NCBI GenBank assembly: GCA_021784555.1
Contig: JAJYHY010000030.1
Span: 1-40,638, forward strand
Reading direction: 5' to 3'
Length of the DNA stretch: 40,638 nt
Origin: a bacterium
Lineage (GTDB): Bacteria > Verrucomicrobiota > Verrucomicrobiia > Limisphaerales > UBA8199
Shown: positions 24,909-33,328 of the stretch, piece after piece
Layout of the letters: each line of letters opens with the position of its first letter
Numbering within the stretch: position 1 is the first letter of the stretch
The notes under the pieces: generated by a model
What the model was told of the DNA's origin: nothing
Database searches by the model: none
The model's input: the letters and a program-made list of their open reading frames with translations, nothing else
Program-made: the position numbers and the translations under genes

Positions 24909-27302
24909 TCAACTGCCCTGCTGTGATGGGTCCAATTTCGCCTCGCGTCGCACCCGGCCATCGAAGCTGCCGAGCCGGATATGGGCGTCGCCGAAGCCGT
25001 GAAATACGCGCACGGCGTGGGAGTCCGAAAGCGGTTTGCCATCCAGGCTGCGCAGGGTGAAAAGCACCGGCGAATTATAGCGCACTGCATTCCAGCGCAG
25101 GGCGGCAAAGGCGACAAACCGCGGCCCCTCGATCAGAAAGCCGTTGGGCGGCAAGAGGACCTTTCCTCCAAGCTTCGAAATGCAGGCGTAGGACGAGTCT
25201 CCTTCATTGACCAGCGTCGTGACGGCATCGGCGCCCTTGCCGAAAACGCTTTCCTGCACTTTGCGGTCAGGCGTCAGGAACTGGTGAGAGGTCATTTGCA
25301 TCCGCGCCGTCAGTTCGTTTAGCGGGGAGAGGATTTCGTAGGTGTTTTTGACGAAACGGTCCATGGGGCACAGACCTTCCGCCCAGCCATTGTCCGCGCG
25401 GGTAAACAGGGCTGGATCAGGTTTGAGCGGCTGACTCGAGGCCGTCTGAGCCGGTGCGGCGGAGCCTAAGAGCCATGAATGCCGGCTTTTGTGGCCGATA
25501 TGTTTCCAATAAAGGTGCGGTGGAATCGAATGATAGTTGAGCGGGCGGCCGAGCATGATGTGCTGGAGCACATAGGCCGCCGCGTGGTTCGGGTCGTAGC
25601 CATATTTGCCGTAGGCGGCGATGCAGTCATGATACACCAATTCGAACAGCGGCACCACCGTTCCGCCCAGTTCCTTCGCCAGGCTCGCGTCGTGGAATGA
25701 CCGTCCGCTGACGCCGGTGATGCCTTCGAAGAAATCGCTGTGCGGGATGGCCCATTCCCGGCCATCCTCGCTGCCGAAGACCCCGAACACGCTGCGCGCG
25801 TAATCGGAGAGGGCCTGTTTCCACTTCATGTCGTCGGAGCGGGTCAGCGGGTGCGCCGGGTCATAGCATTCCTGGAGCCCGGCCGCGTAGGTGGTGTCGA
25901 TGAAATAGGCGTTGGCGTTTGAGAGCTTTTTCACCCCCGGCAAATTCTGTGGACGCTCGGCCAGTTGCAGCGCCATCTTCGAACAGATCAGGTAAGCCAT
26001 GCCGCCGGCCCAGTGGCCGCCGCGAACGAGTTTGCCATCCGGAGTTTTCATGATGTAACGCGGGTTCCAGGAGGGCGAATCGCGGTACATGTCCTGATAA
26101 TTGTCGTGCAGACAGAACAGGTAGCCCAACGCCATCACCCGCCGCGCGCAATCGGAGAAGGCCGCATCTCCGCCGCATTCGGGGGCGGTGGGAAGGATAT
26201 CCGGGTGCTGATTGTCGTAACCGCGGTGTATCCAGCCGCCGATGGTGAACAGGACGTGGTCCAACTTCAGGTCCCGCTTGATGTGCTCGGCGACTTGCGC
26301 CGCTTCGTCAAACGTCCAATTCACCCGCACGGATTCCTCCTTGGTGCTCTCCGCGTTCATCCGGCGGCTCAACGCGCTCCAGAGTTTGAAATCTATCGCG
26401 CCGAAGAGCTTTGCCCTCTCCGGGTCGGTCTTGAGCTTCTGGTCCCAGGTCACCAGCAAGCCGCGCTCCTTCGCAATCGCGCGGTAGGCCTTGGCGATTT
26501 CCACATAATCCGCCTTGCCCAGAAATTCCAGCCGAAGCGAGGCCGCGGACTTCCGCAAAGTGAACGCGGAGGAAATCTTCTGCCGCTCTTGCCCGGAGGG
26601 CGTGACGACGCTCTTAACCTCCGCCGCCACGTAAGGGTCATGCCATGAAACGAGCGCCGCCGCGCCGTCCTGGACCAAGCCCAGCATCTCCATAAGGCAA
26701 CCTTCGTAAGCGTACGTATCGAACCGATGGGTAAAACTCAGGCCGCTGTCGGCGGGGATCAGCAAGCCTTCGCGAACGGGCACGACCACGTAGCCCTTCC
26801 CGGCGCCGGTCACCTGGAGCAAGCCGCCCAGCAACTTGATGCTCTGCAAGTGCAATGCCTCATCCGCGTTGTAGCTCACCTCCAGCGTCTTTTGATCCGC
26901 CAGGGCGCGCACCCGCACGCGCAACTCCGCCGCCGGCTCGGCGCTTAAGGGATGAAACGACGCCAGCAGCTCCCCCGGCTCGGACTGGATGACGCAGGCG
27001 CCCAGAGCTTCATGGCGCGGCTTCCCCTCGGCCGCCACCACGATCTCCCCGAATCCCCTCTGGTGCGACTCTTGGCCCCAGGTAACGTTTGCCCTCTTGT
27101 CCAGCACCTCGCAATGGCCGTCGGCTGGCGAGAGCGTAAAACGGATGAACGGCGTTTCAATTTCCGCGGCGAGCAGGCGCGTGGATGGCCATACCGACAT
27201 ACAGACACCGCAGAGCAGGCAGAGCAGGAACGCTCCTTTTTTCCGGCGGTGCGTAAAGATCTTTGGCGGGGGACGTTGTTCGGGACCAGTGCGTCGCTTC
27301 AT
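24909..27302 (-). CDS. secreted GH101/DUF5696-like glycoside hydrolase
   Basis: A 797-residue exported protein. The ATG at 27302 gives an N-terminus with a basic stretch then a hydrophobic core (KGAFLLCLLCGVCMSVW...LLAAE). Residues ~35-290 look like a beta-sandwich; the central part resembles a TIM barrel with WTFDEAAQVAEHIKRDL, LDHVLFTIGGW, FCLHDNYQDMYRDS, ANAYFIDTTYAAG (Asp469, candidate nucleophile), ECYDPAHPLTRSDDM and FGSEDGREWAIPHSDFFEG (candidate acid/base). This arrangement recalls GH101 endo-alpha-N-acetylgalactosaminidases and DUF5696. The substrate is not certain. It follows the GH92 gene by 59 bases on the same strand and is probably in its operon. Confidence 0.7.
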   Translation of the reverse strand: MKRRTGPEQRPPPKIFTHRRKKGAFLLCLLCGVCMSVWPSTRLLAAEIETPFIRFTLSPADGHCEVLDKRANVTWGQESHQRGFGEIVVAAEGKPRHEALGACVIQSEPGELLASFHPLSAEPAAELRVRVRALADQKTLEVSYNADEALHLQSIKLLGGLLQVTGAGKGYVVVPVREGLLIPADSGLSFTHRFDTYAYEGCLMEMLGLVQDGAAALVSWHDPYVAAEVKSVVTPSGQERQKISSAFTLRKSAASLRLEFLGKADYVEIAKAYRAIAKERGLLVTWDQKLKTDPERAKLFGAIDFKLWSALSRRMNAESTKEESVRVNWTFDEAAQVAEHIKRDLKLDHVLFTIGGWIHRGYDNQHPDILPTAPECGGDAAFSDCARRVMALGYLFCLHDNYQDMYRDSPSWNPRYIMKTPDGKLVRGGHWAGGMAYLICSKMALQLAERPQNLPGVKKLSNANAYFIDTTYAAGLQECYDPAHPLTRSDDMKWKQALSDYARSVFGVFGSEDGREWAIPHSDFFEGITGVSGRSFHDASLAKELGGTVVPLFELVYHDCIAAYGKYGYDPNHAAAYVLQHIMLGRPLNYHSIPPHLYWKHIGHKSRHSWLLGSAAPAQTASSQPLKPDPALFTRADNGWAEGLCPMDRFVKNTYEILSPLNELTARMQMTSHQFLTPDRKVQESVFGKGADAVTTLVNEGDSSYACISKLGGKVLLPPNGFLIEGPRFVAFAALRWNAVRYNSPVLFTLRSLDGKPLSDSHAVRVFHGFGDAHIRLGSFDGRVRREAKLDPSQQGS

Positions 27303-27361
27303 TTGCCGTTCTTTATACCGGGAAGCCGAGGGAAAAGGCAATGCCAGGGTTGACACCCAAA

Positions 27362-30300
27362 TCACGGCGCGGCCAGTTGGGCTTCGATCTGCTTCTTCCA
27401 TTCCGCGCCGAGGTCCTCAACGCTCTTGCCGGTGTAATCCTTCCAGACCGCCTCCTGGTATTTGTGTTCGCGGATGGCGGCGTTCAACTGCGGGACGAGG
27501 CGGTGGTCATAATGCTCGGTGACCCAGTTCAGGAAATTCGCCGTCACGCGGTAGCTGGCGTTGTAGCGCGGGGAAAAGCCTTTCCTCAAGTGCCGCATCC
27601 AGACGATGTCCGCGCCGTGGCTCCGCGGTTCATACAAGAACCAGCGGACGTAGTCGGCGATGCCCTCGACCAGCCAACCGGGGGCGTGGGCGCGATGATA
27701 TTGCTGGACGACATGCACCGATTCATGGACGAGCGCGCCCAGAGCCTCGCGGTGGAGTTCGTCCGCAAACCAGGTGGAGTTCCCCACCACCCGAGTGCCC
27801 GCGGTATAGGCCACGCCCCGCACGGGTCTGAGGGTGACCGTGTAATGCGTAGGCGCGTCGTAACCCGGGCTTGAGAGAAGGGCCACGATTTTCGGATACC
27901 ATTGCGCGAGCACGGGGCCGAGCTTGTGTTCCGCCCAGTCTCTGAGTCCAGGCGCCTGCTCGGTATTGATGGTGATGGTGTCCTTGCCGTCATCCGTCTT
28001 GATGACAAACGGGGTGTACGAGCTTGCCACCTGGTTTGAGGAGGCTGGAGGGGGCAGGGGTTGGTAATGGAAGTCCGCGGGCATGGTGGGCGGCGGGCGG
28101 TCATCCGGGTCGGCGCCCCACTGAAGGTTGGGTTGCGGCCCCATGACCAGGCACAGCGTGCCACCGGCGGTGAGTTCCTTCCAGGTAAACCAGGCCTTGG
28201 AGAGTGGGTGCCCATTGAGCGTGGCGGATTGGATATAGATGTTGTCCGGGCTGTTGTTCTCCGCCTCGACAGTAAAGGTGCGGCCATGGTATTTGGTTTC
28301 GGCCAGGTGGATGACGGCCTTGGTAACAACCGGGCTGCCGAGGACGAACACGCCGCTGTCCGGGTTGAGCGGGTAGAAGCCCAGGGCGCTCATCACATAC
28401 CACGCCGCCATCTGGCCGCAATCGACGTTGCCGCACTCGCCTTCGGGCGTGTCGTTGTAGAGGGTGGCCATGACCTGGCGCACGCGCTGCTGGGTCTTGT
28501 AGGGGGCGCCGACGTAATCATAGAGGTAGGGCACATGATGGCACTGCTCGTCGCCTTGGGAATCCTGGCCGATGCGCCCGCTGATGTCCGGAATGCCGGT
28601 GTCGATAGCGGAGTTGGTGGTAAAGAGGGTGTCCAACCTTTCCACAAAGGGCTTATCGCCGCCGTAAAGGGCGATCAGGCCGGGCACATCCTGCTGAACG
28701 GCAAAGGCGTATTGCCAGGCATCCGCCTCGGTGTATTCATCATTGACCAGCGCCACCGGGGTGAAGGGCGAACGCCAATGGCCATTGGCCTTGCGCCCGC
28801 GGAAAAAGCGCGTGGTGCGGTCGAAGAGATTGCGGTAATTGGCCGCGCGCCGATAGAACAACTGGGCATCCTTCTCATGGCCGAGGGCCTGGGCCATCCG
28901 GGCAACGCACCAATCATCGAAGGTGTATTCCAACGTGCAGGAAGTCGCCGCCCGGTGGGGCGCGGACGCCACGTAACCGAGGCTCTTGTAGGTGTCCAGG
29001 CCGTTGCGGTCCTGCATCGCCGTGTCGCGCATGGCCTCGTAGGCCGCCTCGGCGTCAAACCCGCGGAATCCCTCGGCGTAGGCCTCGGCGATCATATCCA
29101 CGGAATGGTAGCCGATCATGCACCAGGTTTCATTGGCCCAAAGCGGCCAGATGGGGGTCGTGTGGCGGCCATATTCGCGATACTCCGCCAGCATGGAGTT
29201 GACCATGTCGTTGACGCGTCCGGGATGCAGGAGGGTCAGCAACGGCCATTCCGCGCGGTAAATGTCCCAGATCGAGAAGGTCGTGTAATTCTGAAACCCG
29301 GCGCCCGTGTGATTCTGGTGGTCGTAGCCGCGGTAACTTCCGTCCACGTCGTTGAAGAGGACCGGCGCCAGGCAGCTCAGATACAAATTGGCGTAGAAGG
29401 TCTTCCGGACGTGCGGGTCGAAGGTCTGGATGCGGACGGCATTGAACACGCGCCTCCATTGACGCGCCGCCTCCAGGCGCACGGCCCGGAAGTCCCAATC
29501 CGGGATCTCCGCGTCCAGGTTCTTACGGGCACCCTCAACGCCGGTGCCGGAGATGCCGACCTTGACGAGGATGATTTCCTTGGCCTTGGTCGTGTAATCG
29601 AAAAAGGCCTTGATGCGCCGCCCTTCGGCTTGGTTAACCGCCGCCCCCAGGCGCACTCCATTCATCTCGATGCCAAACGACTTGAAGGGCTTGGAAAAGC
29701 GCATCACAAAATAGACAGCCCGCCGTCCGCCCCAACCTTCCGAAACGCGGGAACCGCTGATGGTATGGTCGTCCTCGACGTTCAACGTGGCGTCCAGGGT
29801 GCGATTGCCGATGGCGTGGTCTAAATCCAGGATGATGTGCGCCTGGTCCGAAGCCGGGAAGGTGTATCGATGGAAACCGCAACGCGCCGTCGCCGTCAGT
29901 TGGACATTGACCCTGGGTGTTTGCAGAAAGACTTGGTAATAGCCGGGGGTGGCGTGTTCGCGCTCGTGGGAGAACCGCGAGGCGTAACCGTCGCCGGGCG
30001 AACCCGCGTTCAAGCGCACCTCGCCGACGGTCGGCATCAACAGCACGTCCCCCAGGCAGGCCGCGCCCGTGCCGCTCAAGTGCGTGTGGGTAAACCCTTG
30101 GATGGTCGAGTCCGAGTAATGATAGCCGGAACAGCCGTCCCAGGTCGTGGTGCGGGTGTCCGGACTGAGCTGGACCATGCCAAAAGGCACCGTGGCGCCG
30201 GGATAGGCGTGGCCATGGGCGCCGGTTCCGACAAAGGGCAGGTCTTCGTTCACCGGGTTCGGCGCCGCTCCCGCCCCCAGGCAGAGTAACAGCGCCGCCG

Positions 30301-30421
30301 AGGCAATCGCCTCAAGCCTGGCGCGAGATGAGAAGAGCCCAAAGCCCGAAGCGCGAGAGGCGCCCGGGCGCCGAGAAAACGTGGTGTGGTTTCGCTGACT
30401 TGTTCGCTGATGCTGTTTCAT
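27362..30421 (-). CDS. GH92-like alpha-mannosidase fused to a basic-secretory-protein metalloprotease domain
   Basis: A 1019-residue secreted two-domain protein; the start ATG at 30421 precedes an arginine-rich segment and a hydrophobic core (LEAIASAALLLCLGAGAAPN). Residues ~55-760 are GH92: LPFVGTGAHGHAYPGATVPF, GYHYSDSTIQGFTHTHLSGT, DEYTEADAWQYAFAVQQDVP (candidate acid Glu) and CGQMAAWYVMSALGFYPLNP. The usual acidic residue before the conserved Asp seems to be Val here (GNVDCGQ). Residues ~805-1015 form a basic secretory protein domain with the zinc motif HESVH (His899, Glu900, His903), GWLVEGIADYVRWF and FLNWV. A mannosidase plus protease would suit glycoprotein breakdown. The GH101-like gene follows. 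Confidence 0.9.
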   Translation of the reverse strand: MKQHQRTSQRNHTTFSRRPGASRASGFGLFSSRARLEAIASAALLLCLGAGAAPNPVNEDLPFVGTGAHGHAYPGATVPFGMVQLSPDTRTTTWDGCSGYHYSDSTIQGFTHTHLSGTGAACLGDVLLMPTVGEVRLNAGSPGDGYASRFSHEREHATPGYYQVFLQTPRVNVQLTATARCGFHRYTFPASDQAHIILDLDHAIGNRTLDATLNVEDDHTISGSRVSEGWGGRRAVYFVMRFSKPFKSFGIEMNGVRLGAAVNQAEGRRIKAFFDYTTKAKEIILVKVGISGTGVEGARKNLDAEIPDWDFRAVRLEAARQWRRVFNAVRIQTFDPHVRKTFYANLYLSCLAPVLFNDVDGSYRGYDHQNHTGAGFQNYTTFSIWDIYRAEWPLLTLLHPGRVNDMVNSMLAEYREYGRHTTPIWPLWANETWCMIGYHSVDMIAEAYAEGFRGFDAEAAYEAMRDTAMQDRNGLDTYKSLGYVASAPHRAATSCTLEYTFDDWCVARMAQALGHEKDAQLFYRRAANYRNLFDRTTRFFRGRKANGHWRSPFTPVALVNDEYTEADAWQYAFAVQQDVPGLIALYGGDKPFVERLDTLFTTNSAIDTGIPDISGRIGQDSQGDEQCHHVPYLYDYVGAPYKTQQRVRQVMATLYNDTPEGECGNVDCGQMAAWYVMSALGFYPLNPDSGVFVLGSPVVTKAVIHLAETKYHGRTFTVEAENNSPDNIYIQSATLNGHPLSKAWFTWKELTAGGTLCLVMGPQPNLQWGADPDDRPPPTMPADFHYQPLPPPASSNQVASSYTPFVIKTDDGKDTITINTEQAPGLRDWAEHKLGPVLAQWYPKIVALLSSPGYDAPTHYTVTLRPVRGVAYTAGTRVVGNSTWFADELHREALGALVHESVHVVQQYHRAHAPGWLVEGIADYVRWFLYEPRSHGADIVWMRHLRKGFSPRYNASYRVTANFLNWVTEHYDHRLVPQLNAAIREHKYQEAVWKDYTGKSVEDLGAEWKKQIEAQLAAP

Positions 30422-30591
30422 GGTCTTGATAGCCGGCCCCAGTCCAAGGCAGGACCCTCTGCTCGCTGACGGAGGCCGTCCGTTCCTGTCCCATTTGTAC
30501 GAGGAGCGCCGGTTGGAAACAAGCTCTAACATTCTGACCCTTGAGGTGTCCGGCGCTTGAAATTCACCGCCCCTTGACTAAGCTTGAAATC

Positions 30592-30801
30592 ATGACAGCG
30601 GCCAAAGTAATAGAGGAAATGGACAGCCTGCCACCGGACGAGCAGGCTAGAGTTATCCAGCACGCCTTCGAGTTGGCCCGCCACCGGCAACTCAGCGCGG
30701 ATGAGCTTGGCGAATTGGCTCAGCGCCTGGCGGCCTCCAGCGATCCGGCGGAAATCATCCGTTTGAGATCGGCGATGACGCGCGGGTTCTACGGCGAGTA
30801 A
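30592..30801 (+). CDS. small protein of unknown function, first of a coupled pair
   Basis: A 69-residue helical protein (AAKVIEEMDSLPPDEQARVI ... DELGELAQRLA ... RSAMTRGFYGE). No family is assigned with confidence, but the size, the helical charged make-up, and the three-base gap to a second small gene resemble an antitoxin-toxin or other two-protein module that I associate with Verrucomicrobiota genomes. The ATG at 30592 is preferred to an upstream TTG at 30541. The gene starts 170 bases from the divergent GH92 gene. Confidence 0.65.
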   Translation: MTAAKVIEEMDSLPPDEQARVIQHAFELARHRQLSADELGELAQRLAASSDPAEIIRLRSAMTRGFYGE

Positions 30802-30804
30802 TCC

Positions 30805-31050
30805 ATGCCGAAGATTCGCCGCCAGAACCTGCCTCGGGCCTTGTATGCGCATTTGCTGGACCGGGTTCAGCAACGTGCTATTTCCGCGGAGCAACTCCGG
30901 CTGGCGCTGCGTTGGATAGACACTCGGCCTGAGGTTTCCAACGGGAGGTGGTTCAAGCGGTTCCCCCAGTTGGTCGTTGGCGGTGAGGGCGAGTGGGTGA
31001 AGACGTTTCTCCTACCGAGCCAAACCGCGACGGGTGATGAAATTGTCTAG
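30805..31050 (+). CDS. small protein of unknown function, second of a coupled pair
   Basis: An 81-residue basic protein starting MPKIRRQNLPRALYAHLLDR and containing RPEVSNGRWFKRFPQL and GEGEWVKTFLLP. It starts three bases after the stop of the first small gene, so the two are surely co-translated. The tryptophan-, arginine- and glycine-rich middle could bind nucleic acid, but this is only an impression. No catalytic motif is visible. A toxin role would fit the neighbourhood but is not shown. Confidence 0.65.
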   Translation: MPKIRRQNLPRALYAHLLDRVQQRAISAEQLRLALRWIDTRPEVSNGRWFKRFPQLVVGGEGEWVKTFLLPSQTATGDEIV

Positions 31051-31263
31051 CCGGGCCCCCTCCGTAGCGGGAGAAGTCTTCCGAAGAGCGGGCATGGCCA
31101 TGATTTGCCGGCTGCGATCATAGCAAGACGGCCTGAACCTGCACCCCGGTACAGTTTCCCTCGTTGCGCGATGGCGAGCGGCCTGACAACCATTAGTATG
31201 CTTGGTGAGAGGGGGGGGGGAGCAGACGTTGGTGAGGCGCCGCCGCCTGAAAATGAAATCACG
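31051..31263. other. intergenic stretch before the palindromic element
   Basis: No gene. It includes a poly-purine tract (gagagggggggggg at about 31207) and a small inverted motif, but nothing I can name. Confidence 0.4.
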
Positions 31264-31430
31264 CCCCACGGCCATTGACAAAGTCCGCACCGCGTAGCGC
31301 AGACTTCCGAGTCTGCTGTGTCGCGGGCTTCCAAGCCCGCCGACCGCGACCATTTCAGCGGCCTGCCGGCTGGGAAGCCGACGATACAGCAGGTTCGGAG
31401 ACCTGCGCTACGACTTTGTCACTGGCCGTG
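31264..31430 (-). repeat. ~160-base compound palindromic element, copy B
   Basis: An inverted, almost identical copy of 14832-14990. It carries the same series of hairpins (gcagacttccgagtctgc, gggcttccaagccc, gcaggttcggagacctgc) and the outer words 'cacggcca(t/g)tgacaaagtc' at each end, so the element itself is bounded by an inverted repeat. It lies immediately upstream of the sigma factor promoter region. Confidence 0.85.
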
Positions 31431-31482
31431 ATCACGCCCATGAGCGGCACGATTTTGTGTCCGGTTCTGGTGTTCGGCGGCG

Positions 31483-31488
31483 TATAAT
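31483..31488 (+). promoter_or_regulatory. consensus -10 box seven bases before the sigma factor start
   Basis: tataat at 31483-31488 is a perfect sigma-70 -10 hexamer. Transcription would start about seven bases downstream, at or next to the A of the ATG at 31495. No ribosome binding site can fit, so a leaderless message is implied. The -35 region (tccggt with a 17-base spacer) is poor. Confidence 0.55.
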
Positions 31489-31494
31489 GGGTAA

Positions 31495-32928
31495 ATGATC
31501 GATGACCGAGAATTGCTGGCGCGGTATGCAGGCGAGGGGTCTGAGGCAGATTTCGCGGAGCTGACCCGGCGGCATGCGGGGCTGGTTTATTCGGCCGCCT
31601 TGCGGCAGGTGCGGGATCAGGCGCTGGCGCAAGACGTAACCCAGTTGGTGTTTGCCCATCTGGCCCGCCGGGCGCGCTCCGTCGCCGAGAAAACGGTGCT
31701 GGCGGGATGGTTGCATCGGGACACGCGGTACACCGCGTTGGACCTGATTCGCGCCAATGCCCGGCGCCGCCGACGTGAACAAGAGTTTATTGAGATGAAC
31801 ACCCCGAACCCCGGGCCTCAGCCCGCGTGGGAGGAGATTCGCCCCTTGCTGGATGAAGCCCTGACAGAACTTGCGCCCGCGGACCGTGACGCTCTTTTGC
31901 TGCGGTTCTTCGAGCAGCGCGATTTCGCCGGGGTCGGCGCGGCCTTGGGCGCGAGCGCGGAGGCGGCGCGCAAGAGGGTGGAGCGCGCGCTGGAACGTCT
32001 GCGTGGGGTTTTGGTCAAACGCGGCATCACCAGCACGACGGCCGCGCTCGGTGGTGCCTTGATGGCGCACGGCGTCGAACCGCTTCCGGCGGAATTTGTA
32101 GCTTCGCTGGCGGCAGGCGCAACGGTTGGCGCGGCTCCCAGTGCCGGGGGTTGGTTGTCCAACCTCATGCTTATGACCAAAACAAAAATTGCGATTGGCG
32201 CGGTGTTGGCGGGGATCCTGGCCATGCCGCTGATGATTCAACAACAAGCCCTGGCTGCGGCCCGCTTTGAGCACTCGGAGTTGCTGGCACGGCTGCGCGG
32301 CCTGGCGACCTTAGCCGCCGAGATAAGAAGTTCGGCTTCTGAGGTATCCATCCCCGCGGCGCCGGCCCGGGCCGAGTTGGTGCGTCTGCGCCGCCAGGCC
32401 GCCGCGCTCCGGGGACAGATTGCCGAATTCTCGTCTCAAGCGGATCAGTTGCTCGCCGCCAATCCCGCGCACAAACCCGGCAGCACTCCTTTGGGCGACG
32501 TTCTCTCGTTTGATACCGCGTACGATGCCGGCCAAGCCACGCCCGCCGCAACAATGCAGACCTTCTTGTGGGCGATGGCGCACGGTGACACAAACCGGGT
32601 AATGCAACTCATGGATGTTGAGGCTGGAACGAACGGTCAGCCCGTCCAGGCAACACTGGAGAAGCTATCGAAAGAGTTCGCCAAGGAGTCCTCCGAGATG
32701 AGCTTCGACGTAACTACCCTCGGCAAGAACCTGGACAAGATCGAGGTGTATCTTCTGGAAGAACAGCCCGGGGGAAACGGTGATCGGTGGGTCATCGCTG
32801 AAACGGTGGGCACAGGGAATGAGCCCAGCATTTCCCGCATCCTCTTCCGCCCGAGTGACACGGGCTGGAGGTGGGTCGTCGGCACCAATGGCGAGCCGGT
32901 GGAGGAAGATGTCAAGGCACAGCCTTAG
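31495..32928 (+). CDS. ECF sigma factor with a membrane-anchored C-terminal extension
   Basis: A 477-residue protein. Residues 1-180 are an ECF sigma factor: region 2 has FAELTRRHAGLVYSAALRQV and AQDVTQLVFAHLARRA, region 4 has LAPADRDALLLRFFEQRDFA and EAARKRVERALERL. After an Ala/Gly-rich linker there is a transmembrane helix near residues 230-248 (IAIGAVLAGILAMPLMIQQQ), a coiled coil (ELVRLRRQAAALRGQIAEFS) and a ~130-residue soluble domain that should lie outside the cytoplasm. Such tailed sigma factors are frequent in Verrucomicrobiota and Planctomycetota; the tail may sense an envelope signal in place of a separate anti-sigma factor. The next gene, 17 bases downstream, is a small coiled-coil membrane protein. 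Confidence 0.92.
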   Translation: MIDDRELLARYAGEGSEADFAELTRRHAGLVYSAALRQVRDQALAQDVTQLVFAHLARRARSVAEKTVLAGWLHRDTRYTALDLIRANARRRRREQEFIEMNTPNPGPQPAWEEIRPLLDEALTELAPADRDALLLRFFEQRDFAGVGAALGASAEAARKRVERALERLRGVLVKRGITSTTAALGGALMAHGVEPLPAEFVASLAAGATVGAAPSAGGWLSNLMLMTKTKIAIGAVLAGILAMPLMIQQQALAAARFEHSELLARLRGLATLAAEIRSSASEVSIPAAPARAELVRLRRQAAALRGQIAEFSSQADQLLAANPAHKPGSTPLGDVLSFDTAYDAGQATPAATMQTFLWAMAHGDTNRVMQLMDVEAGTNGQPVQATLEKLSKEFAKESSEMSFDVTTLGKNLDKIEVYLLEEQPGGNGDRWVIAETVGTGNEPSISRILFRPSDTGWRWVVGTNGEPVEEDVKAQP

Positions 32929-32945
32929 AGTTTGGCCCGGCCGCC

Positions 32946-33251
32946 ATGAGAAAAAGTTCTGCATATTTGCTTTTAGTGATCCTGGTGGTGCTCGCCGCCG
33001 TTTTTGTTGCCCGGCAGCGGACGTTGAATCATCTGCGGGCGGACAATGCCTCCTTGCGAAAGCGGGTTGAGTTGAAGGAGTCCGCGCATGCATTGGCGGT
33101 TCGCGGGACTCAGACCAGTCCCTTGGCGGGACTGAGCGAAGCCGAGAGAGCGGAACTGCTGCGACTGCGCGGCAGCATTGCCCCCCTCTTGCAGCAACTG
33201 CGCGATTCCTCCAACCGGGTGGCCGTTCTTAAGCGGTTCGCGAGTCGTTGA
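32946..33251 (+). CDS. small membrane-anchored coiled-coil protein next to the tailed sigma factor
   Basis: A 101-residue protein. A short basic N-terminus precedes one transmembrane helix (SAYLLLVILVVLAAVFVA), then a heptad-like coiled coil (LRADNASLRKRVELKES) and a second helical stretch (LSEAERAELLRLRGSIAPLL). It starts 17 bases after the sigma factor stop and shares the N-in layout and the 'LRADNASLRKR/LRRQAAALRG' type of coiled coil with the sigma factor tail. A direct partnership through the coiled coils is plausible but not shown. No catalytic motif. Confidence 0.75.
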   Translation: MRKSSAYLLLVILVVLAAVFVARQRTLNHLRADNASLRKRVELKESAHALAVRGTQTSPLAGLSEAERAELLRLRGSIAPLLQQLRDSSNRVAVLKRFASR

Positions 33252-33328
33252 TTGCGTCGTGCTGTATCGTGGATGTGCAATCCGCCGGCCGTCGCGCCAC
33301 ACACACGGTCTCGAAAGCCCCATGCCCC

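Noticed and set aside
24776..25060. the open continuation of the DUF3368 frame as a real longer protein
   Set aside because: Past residue ~27 the sequence loses all PIN-domain features, and its last part is antisense to the end of the GH101-like gene.
28061..29824. 587-codon open frame antisense to the GH92 gene
   Set aside because: It lies wholly inside a well-supported gene with clear GH92 motifs on the other strand. Its composition is typical of GC-driven shadows.
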